NCBI GenBank assembly: GCA_937950565.1
Contig: CALFCS010000152.1
Coordinates: 1 to 36,732 of the forward strand
Direction of reading: 5' to 3'
DNA length: 36,732 nucleotides
From: an uncultured Lachnospiraceae bacterium
GTDB taxonomy: Bacteria > Bacillota > Clostridia > Lachnospirales > Lachnospiraceae
The notes under the pieces were generated by a model. That model ran no database searches and was not told where the DNA came from. It was given only the letters and a program-made list of their open reading frames with translations. Shown one piece after another: positions 8,293-16,745 of this stretch. Within the stretch, counting starts at the first letter, position 1, and every line of letters starts with the position of its first letter. Made by a program: the position numbers and the translations under genes.

Positions 8293-9129
8293 ATGAGATT
8301 AGCGGAAGAACTGGGAAAAAGAAGAATGCTGACAGTTGTAAAGAAAGTCGATTTCGGAGTGTATCTTGGAACAAATGAGGAGAGGGTGCTCCTGCCAAAA
8401 AAAGAAGTTCCGAAGGGAATAGAACTGGGAGACCCGGTGGAGGTGTTTTTATATAAAGATTCGGATGACCGTCTGATTGCTACAACAGCTATGCCGAAGC
8501 TTACTCTTGGAGAGAGTGCGGTGCTTACCGTGAAGGATACAGGAAGGATTGGAGCCTTTCTTGACTGGGGACTTCCAAAGGATTTGCTGCTGCCTTTTAA
8601 AGAGCAGACTGCGAAAGTAAAAAAAGGCGATAAAGTTCTGGCGGCTCTGTATATTGATAAAAGTGAACGACTGTGTGCGACGATGAAAATGTATCACAGG
8701 CTGCGGACGGATTCTCCTTATAAAAAGGACGATAAGGTAGAAGGCATTATTTATGATAAGAGTGATAACTTTGGAGTATTCGTGGCGGTAGATAATAAAT
8801 ATTCTGCACTGATTCCGAAAAGGGAAGTGTATGGAAACCTAAAAGTAGGCGATGTTGTACATGCCAGGGTGACGGGAGTAAAGGCTGATGGAAAGCTTGA
8901 TCTCAGTATTAGAGAAAAGGCATTTATCCAGATGGAAAGGGATGCGCAGATGGTTCTGGAGCGCATAATAGAGTACGGCGGAGAGCTTCCATTTACCGAC
9001 AAATCGGACCCGGAACGGATAAAAACGGAGTTTGGTATTAGTAAAAATGCCTTTAAAAGAGCTGTTGGACATCTCCTAAAAGAGCAAAAGATACAAATTT
9101 TGGATAAGGGTATTGCAATCTTAAAATGA
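8293..9129 (+). CDS. cvfB: CvfB-family S1 RNA-binding protein
   Basis: A 278-residue cytoplasmic protein with serial S1-like beta barrels and a C-terminal winged helix, the CvfB arrangement. Three S1-like units are visible: residues about 1-62 (VVKKVDFGVYLG), 70-130 (VKDTGRIGAFLDWGLPKDL) and 145-212 (GIIYDKSDNFGVFVAV, ending with GKLDLSIREK). The winged helix spans about 225-278 (EFGISKNAFKRAVGHLLKE). CvfB proteins bind RNA and affect virulence-factor expression in staphylococci; the function in Clostridia is not established. Its 3' end contains the probable promoter of the next gene. Confidence 0.88.
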   Translation: MRLAEELGKRRMLTVVKKVDFGVYLGTNEERVLLPKKEVPKGIELGDPVEVFLYKDSDDRLIATTAMPKLTLGESAVLTVKDTGRIGAFLDWGLPKDLLLPFKEQTAKVKKGDKVLAALYIDKSERLCATMKMYHRLRTDSPYKKDDKVEGIIYDKSDNFGVFVAVDNKYSALIPKREVYGNLKVGDVVHARVTGVKADGKLDLSIREKAFIQMERDAQMVLERIIEYGGELPFTDKSDPERIKTEFGISKNAFKRAVGHLLKEQKIQILDKGIAILK

Positions 9130-9140
9130 TAGGTTATAAT
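9113..9140 (+). promoter_or_regulatory. Probable sigma-A promoter of the HPr-like gene
   Basis: TTGCAA (9113-9118), a 16-base spacer, then TATAAT (9135-9140), a consensus -10. The -35 box lies inside the end of cvfB. The predicted transcript would start near 9147, about 44 bases before the gene at 9191. Confidence 0.6.
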
Positions 9141-9190
9141 AAGGGCGTAAACGAGAAGAGAGATTGTAAGAGTGAAAGGAGTGTAGAAGA

Positions 9191-9424
9191 ATGAAAGTAC
9201 AGAATATCACAGATATCGAGAAATTCTTCAAGGTAGTAGACTCATGTAAGGGAAAAGTAGAATTAGTAACAGGAGAAGGAGACAGACTGAATCTGAAATC
9301 AAAGCTGTCACAGTACGTATCCATGGCAAACATCTTTTCAAACGGAGAGATTCCGGAGCTGGAGCTGGTTGCTCATGAGAAAGAGGATATCGATAAATTA
9401 GTAGACTTCATGATGAAGGGCTAA
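9191..9424 (+). CDS. HPr-like small protein lacking the phosphorylation histidine
   Basis: A 77-residue protein behind AAAGGAG. The layout (short N-terminal helix, GKVELVTGEGDRLNLKSKLSQYVS, then LELVAHEKEDIDKLVDF) follows the HPr fold of PTS phosphocarriers, with the LKSKLSQ stretch at the place of the HPr AKSIMGV-type helix. The His15 region (GLHARPA in true HPr) is absent; the only histidine is in VAHEKED near the end. It is therefore unlikely to carry phosphate from PEP and may be a regulatory or scaffold relative. A second, divergent member lies at 33285-33515. It has its own promoter and terminator and so is probably monocistronic and well expressed. Confidence 0.7.
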   Translation: MKVQNITDIEKFFKVVDSCKGKVELVTGEGDRLNLKSKLSQYVSMANIFSNGEIPELELVAHEKEDIDKLVDFMMKG

Positions 9425-9450
9425 GATAGAACAAAATAAAGTGATAAGAG

Positions 9451-9483
9451 AGACGGTTCTGTAAAAGGAATCGTCTTTTTTAT
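9451..9483 (+). terminator. Intrinsic terminator after the HPr-like gene
   Basis: AGACGGTTC (9451-9459) pairs with GAATCGTCT (9468-9476) with one G-U pair and an 8-base loop, followed by a run of T residues. Confidence 0.85.
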
Positions 9484-9555
9484 TGAAAAACGGGTTTTGC
9501 TGTGTCATACTTATTATTAATAAGCGGTAAACGCAGTGTGGAAAAGAGGTTTCTT

Positions 9556-12500
9556 ATGAGTTTTGTACATTTGCATGTCCATACAGAGTACAGTCTTTTG
9601 GACGGCTCGAATAAAATTAAAGAATGTATATCCAGGGTCAAAGAGCTTGGCATGAACAGTGTAGCGATTACAGATCATGGATGCATGTTCGGGGTGATTG
9701 ATTTCTATAAGGCGGCAAAGGCAGCAGGGATTAAACCGGTGCTTGGCTGTGAGGTGTATGTTGCGCCGGGTTCCAGATTTGATAAGGAAGCGGTGGGGCG
9801 CGGCGATGACAGATATTATCATCTTGTGCTGCTCGCAGAGAATCAGACCGGTTATCAGAATCTCGTGAAGATTGTATCCAGGGGATATACAGAGGGGTAT
9901 TATTATAAGCCGCGTGTGGATATGGCGCTGCTTCGGGAATACCATGAAGGAATTATTGCGCTCAGCGCATGTCTGGCTGGAGAGGTGCAGCGTAATCTTG
10001 TCCGTGGAATGTATAGTGAAGGAAAAGCAGCGGCCCTTCGGTACGAGGAAATATTTGGAAAGGGTAATTTCTTCCTGGAGCTCCAGGACCATGGAATCGC
10101 AGAACAGCAGACGGCGAACCAGGCGCTTCTGCGTCTGCATCAGGAGACCGGGATAGAGCTTGTGGCGACCAATGACGTGCATTATACCTACGCGGAGGAT
10201 GAGAAACCCCATGATATTCTTCTGTGCCTGCAGACCGGAAAGAAGCTGGATGATGAAGACCGTATGCGGTATGAGGGCGGCCAGTATTATATAAAATCAG
10301 AGAAAGAGATGCGGACGCTTTTTCCATATGCACCGGAGGCGTTAGAAAATACACAGAAGATTGCCGACAGATGTAATGTTGAGATTGAGTTTGGCGTGAC
10401 GAAGCTGCCGAAATATGATGTTCCGGAGGGGTATACCTCATGGGAATATTTGAATAAATTATGTTATGAAGGCCTGGAAAAGCATTATCCGAATCCATCA
10501 GAGAAGCTGCGAGAGAGGCTTCATTATGAATTGTCAGTCATTCAAAATATGGGATATGTGGATTATTTCCTGATCGTATGGGATTTTATAAAATATGCAA
10601 AAGACCATAAGATTATGGTAGGACCGGGAAGAGGCTCTGCAGCGGGGAGTATCGTGTCCTACTGCCTGGGAATCACGACGATTGACCCAATCCGTTATCA
10701 GCTTCTGTTTGAGCGGTTCCTGAATCCGGAACGAGTATCCATGCCGGATATTGATGTGGATTTCTGCTTTGAGAGACGGCAGGAGGTGATTGATTACGTA
10801 GTAAGAAAATACGGCTCAGACCGGGTCGTGCAGATTGTAACCTTCGGTACCCTTGCGGCCAGAGGAGTGATCCGTGATGTGGGAAGAGTGATGGACCTTC
10901 CGTATGCATTCGTGGATTCTATTTCTAAGATGATACCGAAGGAACCCAATATTACGTTAAAACGTGCGCTTGAAGTCAGCTCGGAGTTTAAAAAATCCTA
11001 TGATGAGGATCCAAAGGTGAAGGAACTGGTGGATATGTCCATGCGTCTGGAAGGGCTTCCAAGGCATACTTCCATGCATGCGGCCGGTGTCGTAATCAGC
11101 CAGAAATCAGTGGATGAGTATGTACCGCTCTCTCTTGGCTCGGACGGCTCCGTGACAACGCAGTTTACAATGACTACACTGGAAGAGTTAGGTCTTCTTA
11201 AGATGGATTTCCTGGGGCTGCGCACACTGACGGTTATCCGTGATGCGGTAGAGCTTGCAAGTAAGAGTGCAGGAAAGGAGATTGACATCAACGCGATTGA
11301 CTATGAGGACAAGGCTGTTTTTGATTCCATTGGAAGCGGGAAGACGGACGGTGTGTTCCAGCTTGAAAGCGCAGGTATGAAAAGCTTTATGAAGGAACTA
11401 AAGCCCCAGAGTCTGGAAGATGTAATTGCAGGAATTTCCTTGTACCGTCCGGGACCGATGGATTTTATTCCACAGTATATTAAGGGCAAGAACTATCCGG
11501 AGAGTATCACCTATGACTGTCCGCAGCTTGAGAGTATTCTGGAGCCGACTTATGGGTGTATTGTGTATCAGGAGCAGGTTATGCAGATTGTGCGTGACTT
11601 GGCAGGATATACGCTCGGACGGAGTGACCTTTTAAGGCGTGCGATGTCCAAGAAAAAAGGCGATGTCATGCAGAAGGAACGGCAAAATTTTGTCTATGGC
11701 AATCCAGAGGAAAATGTACCGGGCTGTATTGCAAATGGCATTGATGAAAAGACTGCAAACAAAATTTATGATGAGATGATTGATTTTGCCAAATATGCAT
11801 TTAACAAGTCTCATGCGGCGGCTTATGCAGTTGTGGCTTATCAGACGGCATGGCTGAAATATTATTATCCGATTGAATTTATGGCGGCGCTTATGACATC
11901 GGTAATCGATAATCCGGGAAAGGTATCGGAGTATATCTATAGCTGCAGGCAGATGGGTATCCAGATTCTTCCTCCAGATATCAATCGTGGAGTGGGAAAT
12001 TTTTCGGTGGATAACGGGAATATCCGGTATGGACTTGCGGCAATCAAAAGTATTGGAAGACCGGTGATTGAATCCATTATCGGGGAGCGGACGGCACAGG
12101 GAGAATTCCGGAGCCTGAAGGACTTTATTGAGCGGATGAGCGGAAAAGAAGTGAATAAGAGGACGATAGAGAACTTTATCAAGTCCGGTGCGTTTGACAG
12201 CTTTGGTGGTACGAGAAAGCAGTTTATGGTTACTTATGTGCAGGTGCTTGAGCAGGTAAATCAAGAGAAAAAACACTCCATGGCAGGGCAGATGTCACTT
12301 TTTGACCTTGTGTCTGATGAGCAGAAAGCGGAATTTGATATTTCATTTCCAGATGTGGGAGAGTTTGAAAAGGAAGAAAAACTTGCATATGAAAAAGAAG
12401 TGTTAGGTGTATATTTAAGTGGTCATCCGATGGAAGAATACGAAGAAAAATGGCGGAAAGGTATTTCTCGTACAGCATTGGATTTTCAGCTGGATGAAGA

Positions 12501-13029
12501 AACGGGAAGTACGAAGGTGCATGACGGCGCAAAGGAAATTATCGGTGGAATTATTACGGGTAAAACGATAAAGTACACCAGAAAGAACCAGACAATGTGT
12601 TTCCTTACACTGGAGGATTTGCTTGGTACGGTAGAGGTGGTTGTATTTCCGAAAAGCTATGAAAAATACCAGATCTATCTTGAAGAGGAGAAGAAAGTAT
12701 TTATCCGGGGAAGAGTATCGGAGGAAGATGATGCGGCGAGCAAATTAATCTGTGAATCTGTGATTCCATTTGACAGAACGAGGAAGGAGCTGTGGCTTCA
12801 GTATAAGGATAAGGAGACTTATCTGAAAGAAGAGCGGATGCTTCTGGATATATTGGGAAGCTCTGACGGAGAAGACCAGGTGGTTATTTTCTGTAAGGCG
12901 GAGAGAGCAGTGAAAAAGCTTCCTGCAAACCGGGATGTCCATGTAGATGCGGCGCTGTTGGGCAGATTGACAAATTATCTTGGAGAATCGTGTGTAAAAG
13001 TAATAGAAAAAGCAATTGAAAACATCTGA
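9556..13029 (+). CDS. dnaE: DNA polymerase III subunit alpha (DnaE)
   Basis: A C-family replicative polymerase of 1157 residues, the usual DnaE size. The start is the ATG at 9556, with AAAGAGG upstream and the family's own N-terminus MSFVHLHVHTEYSLLDGS; an upstream in-frame start at 9502 would add 18 unrelated residues. Domains in order are PHP (His5, His7, His9, then AITDHG), the palm with catalytic PDIDVDF (Asp398, Asp400), fingers (YRPGPMDFIPQYI, then YGCIVYQEQVMQI and FNKSHAAAYA), tandem helix-hairpin-helix, and an OB fold near 1008 (IIGGIITGKTIKYT, then FLTLEDLLGTVEVVVFP). In Firmicutes with PolC, DnaE handles primer extension and lagging-strand or repair synthesis. pfkA follows, a conserved Firmicutes order. 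Confidence 0.97.
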   Translation: MSFVHLHVHTEYSLLDGSNKIKECISRVKELGMNSVAITDHGCMFGVIDFYKAAKAAGIKPVLGCEVYVAPGSRFDKEAVGRGDDRYYHLVLLAENQTGYQNLVKIVSRGYTEGYYYKPRVDMALLREYHEGIIALSACLAGEVQRNLVRGMYSEGKAAALRYEEIFGKGNFFLELQDHGIAEQQTANQALLRLHQETGIELVATNDVHYTYAEDEKPHDILLCLQTGKKLDDEDRMRYEGGQYYIKSEKEMRTLFPYAPEALENTQKIADRCNVEIEFGVTKLPKYDVPEGYTSWEYLNKLCYEGLEKHYPNPSEKLRERLHYELSVIQNMGYVDYFLIVWDFIKYAKDHKIMVGPGRGSAAGSIVSYCLGITTIDPIRYQLLFERFLNPERVSMPDIDVDFCFERRQEVIDYVVRKYGSDRVVQIVTFGTLAARGVIRDVGRVMDLPYAFVDSISKMIPKEPNITLKRALEVSSEFKKSYDEDPKVKELVDMSMRLEGLPRHTSMHAAGVVISQKSVDEYVPLSLGSDGSVTTQFTMTTLEELGLLKMDFLGLRTLTVIRDAVELASKSAGKEIDINAIDYEDKAVFDSIGSGKTDGVFQLESAGMKSFMKELKPQSLEDVIAGISLYRPGPMDFIPQYIKGKNYPESITYDCPQLESILEPTYGCIVYQEQVMQIVRDLAGYTLGRSDLLRRAMSKKKGDVMQKERQNFVYGNPEENVPGCIANGIDEKTANKIYDEMIDFAKYAFNKSHAAAYAVVAYQTAWLKYYYPIEFMAALMTSVIDNPGKVSEYIYSCRQMGIQILPPDINRGVGNFSVDNGNIRYGLAAIKSIGRPVIESIIGERTAQGEFRSLKDFIERMSGKEVNKRTIENFIKSGAFDSFGGTRKQFMVTYVQVLEQVNQEKKHSMAGQMSLFDLVSDEQKAEFDISFPDVGEFEKEEKLAYEKEVLGVYLSGHPMEEYEEKWRKGISRTALDFQLDEETGSTKVHDGAKEIIGGIITGKTIKYTRKNQTMCFLTLEDLLGTVEVVVFPKSYEKYQIYLEEEKKVFIRGRVSEEDDAASKLICESVIPFDRTRKELWLQYKDKETYLKEERMLLDILGSSDGEDQVVIFCKAERAVKKLPANRDVHVDAALLGRLTNYLGESCVKVIEKAIENI

Positions 13030-13044
13030 CAATTAGGGTACAAT
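13016..13044 (+). promoter_or_regulatory. Probable sigma-A promoter of pfkA
   Basis: TTGAAA (13016-13021) and TACAAT (13039-13044) are separated by 17 bases. The -35 overlaps the last codons of dnaE, so pfkA can be transcribed independently of dnaE. The start would be near 13051, about 56 bases before the gene. Confidence 0.65.
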
Positions 13045-13106
13045 GTGGGTTGGATGAAGAACAGATTCAATGAAAGCGAATGAAAACATAGACGGAGGAG
13101 ATAATT

Positions 13107-14084
13107 ATGGCAAAAAAAGAAATTCGTACAATTGGTGTTTTGACGAGCGGTGGAGACGCGCCGGGAATGAACGCGGCGATTCGTGCAGTCGTAAGAACAG
13201 CATTGGGAAAAGGACTGAAGGTAAGAGGCATCAGGAAAGGTTATCAGGGGCTTTTAGATGAAGAAATTATAGATTTATCCGCAAGAGACGTGTCTGATAC
13301 GATTCAGCGCGGCGGTACCATTCTTCAGACCGCACGCTGTGATGAGATGCGCACAGAGGAAGGACAGCAGAAGGCAGCGGCAATCTGTAAGAAATATAAA
13401 ATTGACGGACTGGTAGTAATCGGCGGAGACGGCTCTTTCAGAGGAGCGCAGAAGCTGGCCAGCCTGGGAGTAAATACAGTAGGGGTTCCGGGAACCATTG
13501 ACCTTGATATTGATTGTACCGAGTATACAATCGGATTTGATACGGCTGTAAATACGGCAATGGAAGCAATTGATAAAGTGCGTGATACTTCGACTTCTCA
13601 TGAAAGATGCTCTATTATTGAGGTTATGGGAAGAGATGCAGGGTATCTTGCGTTGTGGTGCGGTATTGCGAATGGAGCAGAGCGTATTCTTATGCCGGAA
13701 GAGCATGATTATGATGAAGCAGCGATTGTTGCAGATATTCAGGAATGTAGAAAACGTGGAAAGAAGAATTACATTATTATTAACGCAGAGGGTGTCGGAG
13801 ATTCCATCAATATGGCAAAGAGAATTGAGGAAGCTACCGGTATGGAGACAAGGGCAACGATTATCGGACATATGCAGCGTGGCGGAAGCCCGACCTGTAA
13901 GGATAGGGTGTACGCATCCATTATGGGAGCTATGGCAGTAGATCTTCTGATTGCGGGAAAGACAAATCGTGTTGTAGGATATAGGAATGGGCATTATGTG
14001 GACTTTGATATTGACGAGGCGCTTGGCATGGATAAGGGAATTCCAAGTTACCAGTATGAAATTGCCAAACAGCTCGCCCTGTAA
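13107..14084 (+). CDS. pfkA: ATP-dependent 6-phosphofructokinase
   Basis: Catalyses fructose-6-phosphate to fructose-1,6-bisphosphate, the committed step of glycolysis. It has 325 residues, the size of the bacterial ATP-type enzyme, with GGAGG before the start. Motifs are GVLTSGGDAPGMNAAIR (ATP site), IGGDGSFRGA around 105-114, GTIDLDIDCTEYTIGFDTA with catalytic Asp132 and Asp134, and IEVMGRDAGYLAL. Gly109 after Asp108 (GGDGS, not GGDDS) points to ATP rather than pyrophosphate. Leu133 stands where most enzymes have Asn (TIDND). It has its own promoter in the dnaE tail, and the DUF1934 gene follows closely. Confidence 0.96.
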   Translation: MAKKEIRTIGVLTSGGDAPGMNAAIRAVVRTALGKGLKVRGIRKGYQGLLDEEIIDLSARDVSDTIQRGGTILQTARCDEMRTEEGQQKAAAICKKYKIDGLVVIGGDGSFRGAQKLASLGVNTVGVPGTIDLDIDCTEYTIGFDTAVNTAMEAIDKVRDTSTSHERCSIIEVMGRDAGYLALWCGIANGAERILMPEEHDYDEAAIVADIQECRKRGKKNYIIINAEGVGDSINMAKRIEEATGMETRATIIGHMQRGGSPTCKDRVYASIMGAMAVDLLIAGKTNRVVGYRNGHYVDFDIDEALGMDKGIPSYQYEIAKQLAL

Positions 14085-14100
14085 GTGAAAGTAAGAGATT

Positions 14101-14559
14101 ATGACGAAGGATGTAATAGTTACAGTATCTGGATTTCATTATGATGAACAGACGATGCAGGAGGGTATGGCCGAACCGATTGAGGTCATAGCTCCTGCAG
14201 TATATTATTTTAAGAATGGGAAACATTATATTCTTTATGATGAAGTTGTGGAAGGAATGCCGGGTACGATTAAAAACAGAATTAAGATACAGGAAGGCAA
14301 GATGCTGGAGGTTGTAAAGAGTGGAATTGCCAATTCCCGTATGATTTTTGAAAAGGACAGGATTGCTGCCGCACCATATGCGACACCTTTTGGAGAGGTT
14401 GTGTTGGGAACATACACAAAACAGCTGGATATGACGTTCAGTGAGGAGCGGATAGAGGTGTATGCGAGATATTCACTGGATGCAGATGGAGAAAAGGTTT
14501 CAGAGTGTGATATCCGGATTAAAGTAGAAGCGAACGACAGAAAAGGCAGCTCCCGGTAA
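14101..14559 (+). CDS. DUF1934 (YwiB-like) protein
   Basis: A 152-residue soluble protein made almost entirely of beta strands. It has the pattern of the DUF1934/YwiB family, a calycin-like barrel: KDVIVTVSGFHYDE, then YYFKNGKHYILYDEVVEG, IKIQEGKMLEVVKSG, FGEVVLGTYTKQLDM and YARYSLDADGEKVSECDIRIK. The biochemical function of the family is unknown. It lies 16 bases after pfkA and is probably co-transcribed with it. Its stop codon is within the loop of the terminator that ends the operon. Confidence 0.8.
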   Translation: MTKDVIVTVSGFHYDEQTMQEGMAEPIEVIAPAVYYFKNGKHYILYDEVVEGMPGTIKNRIKIQEGKMLEVVKSGIANSRMIFEKDRIAAAPYATPFGEVVLGTYTKQLDMTFSEERIEVYARYSLDADGEKVSECDIRIKVEANDRKGSSR

Positions 14560-14570
14560 CAGGAGCCGCC
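14545..14570. terminator. Bidirectional terminator between convergent genes
   Basis: GGCAGCTCC (14545-14553) pairs with GGAGCCGCC (14562-14570) with one mismatch. TTCTT follows on the plus strand and CTTTT on the minus strand, so it can serve both the DUF1934 gene and the convergent gene at 14588-15028. Confidence 0.65.
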
Positions 14571-14587
14571 TTCTTAAAATCGATAAA

Positions 14588-15028
14588 TTATTTATTCCGC
14601 AGTTTTGCGAAAAAGCCTTTCTTTTTCTCCGGTGTTTCTAATGATCCGCGGATACCTTTTACTGCGGTAATATAGATACCGCTTACGGTTGCCTTGACTT
14701 CCTTTTTTACAGGAATACTCGGAAAAATCTGTGCATCGCACATGAAAGTCATTACTCTTGGGCCAACCTTAGCCTTTACAACCGGAACTTTGGAACGGCG
14801 GAGATACTTTGGTGTACTATCCAGTACGATTGAGGGAAAACCGGCATCCTTAAGCCTCATCTTGCCCTTATCGATAATCAGCATAGACACTGTCTGAGCA
14901 ACCGCATCCAATTGCTCTTTCTGAGCTGCCTGCTTCTTTTCCGCCTTCTTGCCAAGAAAATATAAAACAACAATTGCGATAATTAGTATAACAACTATCA
15001 CTAATAAAATAATAGATAATTTACTCAC
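14588..15028 (-). CDS. Conserved membrane-anchored hypothetical protein
   Basis: The start is taken as GTG at 15028 because GGGAGG lies eight bases upstream; an in-frame ATG at 15052 has no comparable site. The 146-residue product has one N-terminal membrane helix (about residues 3-25, LSIILLVIVVILIIAIVVLY) followed by a basic heptad-like stretch (GKKAEKKQAAQKEQLDA). A strand-rich domain with GKMRLKDAGFPSIV and LRRSKVPVVKAKVGPRVMTF comes next, then a basic tail. I do not recognise a named family. It is a single gene transcribed against its neighbours. Confidence 0.75.
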   Translation of the reverse strand: MSKLSIILLVIVVILIIAIVVLYFLGKKAEKKQAAQKEQLDAVAQTVSMLIIDKGKMRLKDAGFPSIVLDSTPKYLRRSKVPVVKAKVGPRVMTFMCDAQIFPSIPVKKEVKATVSGIYITAVKGIRGSLETPEKKKGFFAKLRNK

Positions 15029-15161
15029 GTGTAACCTCCCGCTTTCTCTCATAAGTATTTCAACTCACAATATTGTATCATTCTTTATGTGGAAGTGCAA
15101 GAGATTTTGAGGTATAGCATTACAAAAGTATTCACATCATATGAATTTGGAAAGGACATTT

Positions 15162-16646
15162 ATGGTACAGACATTTATACACAATATTTTAGACAGTTAT
15201 ATGTGGCTTATGGCACATTTCTGGTTTATCAATATCATATTTTCGATTCTCATTGTGTTTTTCCAGAGGAAAAATCCGACAACGGTATGGGCATGGCTTT
15301 TACTGATGTATTTTCTGCCGGTTGTAGGATTTGTTCTGTATCTGGTCCTGGGGCAGAATTTCCGTAAAGAACGAATGTTTAAGATGAAGGAAATAGAGGG
15401 AGAAGTGAAATATGCTGTCCGGAGGCAGGAGGAGTCTATTTACCGGAAAAAATTAATGCTCAGAGATCCGGAGCTGGAACGCTTTAAAAGGTTGATTCTT
15501 TACAATCTGAATGAGGGAGAAGCGGTACTTACGGATAACAATGATATTCGCATTTATACAGACGGAGAGGCGAAATTCCGGGATCTTATAAATGAAATGG
15601 AGCATGCGAGAAATTACATTCACATTCAGTATTATATTATAAGAAATGATGAGCTATGGCAGAAAATAGAAGAAGTATTGGCACGCAAAGTGAAACAGGG
15701 GGTAGAGGTCCGGGTTCTCTTTGACAGTATGGGATGCAGAGGCAGCAAAGGCATGGGAAAGGACGATTGGACGCGTTTAAAAAAAGCGGGAATCCAGGTG
15801 GCTGAGTTTTTCCCAGCCGTGTTCGGAAAACTGCAGCTGCGTATGAATTACCGGAACCATAGAAAGATTGTTGTGATTGATGGACGGTTAGGTTTTATCG
15901 GCGGATTTAATGTTGGAAGAGAATATCTGGGGCGTGACGAAAAATTCGGATATTGGAGAGATACACATCTTTGTATCGAAGGTGCGGCTGTGACTTCTCT
16001 GGCAGTGCGGTTTGTTCTGGACTGGAATTATGCCGCCAAAGAAAACTTATTTTTGGAAGACAGGCTTTTTTCGATAGCGGCGTATGAGAGGAGCGGGAGA
16101 GACCCGGTACAGATTATTTCGAGCGGGCCGGATTCCACAAGTCCGCTTATCCGGGATAATTATCTGCGCCTGATTCATATGGCAAGAAAAAGTATTTGTA
16201 TACAGACTCCGTATTTTATTCCGGATAATGATATCCGGGATGCACTTATTATTGCCGCTAAGTCTGGGATTGACGTACGGATTATGATTCCGTGTAAACC
16301 AGATCACCCGTTTGTATACTGGGCAACGTATTCCTATATCGGAGAAATGATAGAGGCAGGAGCCAGATGTTACACGTATGATAATGGATTTCTTCATACA
16401 AAATGTCTGTGTGTAGACGGGCTGGTGAGCTGCATCGGAACGGCGAATATGGATATTCGAAGTTTTGAGCTTAATTTTGAGGTAAATGCAGTTATCTACA
16501 GTGCGAAAACAACACAGAGCCTGGAAGGAGCATTTGAAAAGGATATGACAGTAAGTACGTTGATTACGAAGAAACGGTATGAGCAGAGGTCTCTGGTGAC
16601 TCGCATAAAAGAACAGTTCTGCAGGCTGTTTTCTCCGGTCTTGTGA
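15162..16646 (+). CDS. cls: Cardiolipin synthase
   Basis: Condenses two phosphatidylglycerol molecules to cardiolipin and glycerol at the membrane. The ATG at 15162 is preferred over one at 15141 because AAAGGA lies five bases before it, giving 494 residues. Two N-terminal membrane helices (about 10-60, including AWLLLMYFLPVVGFVLYLVLG) precede the nuclease-like part with two phospholipase D signatures: NHRKIVVIDGRLGFIGGFN and HTKCLCVDGLVSCIGTANMD. The second is followed by the family end SFELNFEVNAVIY. All catalytic His, Lys and Asp are present. It stands alone. Confidence 0.95.
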   Translation: MVQTFIHNILDSYMWLMAHFWFINIIFSILIVFFQRKNPTTVWAWLLLMYFLPVVGFVLYLVLGQNFRKERMFKMKEIEGEVKYAVRRQEESIYRKKLMLRDPELERFKRLILYNLNEGEAVLTDNNDIRIYTDGEAKFRDLINEMEHARNYIHIQYYIIRNDELWQKIEEVLARKVKQGVEVRVLFDSMGCRGSKGMGKDDWTRLKKAGIQVAEFFPAVFGKLQLRMNYRNHRKIVVIDGRLGFIGGFNVGREYLGRDEKFGYWRDTHLCIEGAAVTSLAVRFVLDWNYAAKENLFLEDRLFSIAAYERSGRDPVQIISSGPDSTSPLIRDNYLRLIHMARKSICIQTPYFIPDNDIRDALIIAAKSGIDVRIMIPCKPDHPFVYWATYSYIGEMIEAGARCYTYDNGFLHTKCLCVDGLVSCIGTANMDIRSFELNFEVNAVIYSAKTTQSLEGAFEKDMTVSTLITKKRYEQRSLVTRIKEQFCRLFSPVL

Positions 16647-16745
16647 AATTTGTGTGAAAAGTGTTTTAAATTCTGTGAGAATGTGTTATAACAGTATAGT
16701 ATGCAAATGGAAAAGCATAAAGTATAAGAATAGACGAGGTGCAAT

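Noticed and set aside
9502..9555. Extended N-terminus for DnaE
   Set aside because: The extra 18 residues do not resemble the family, and the internal ATG at 9556 has a good ribosome binding site and the conserved first residues.
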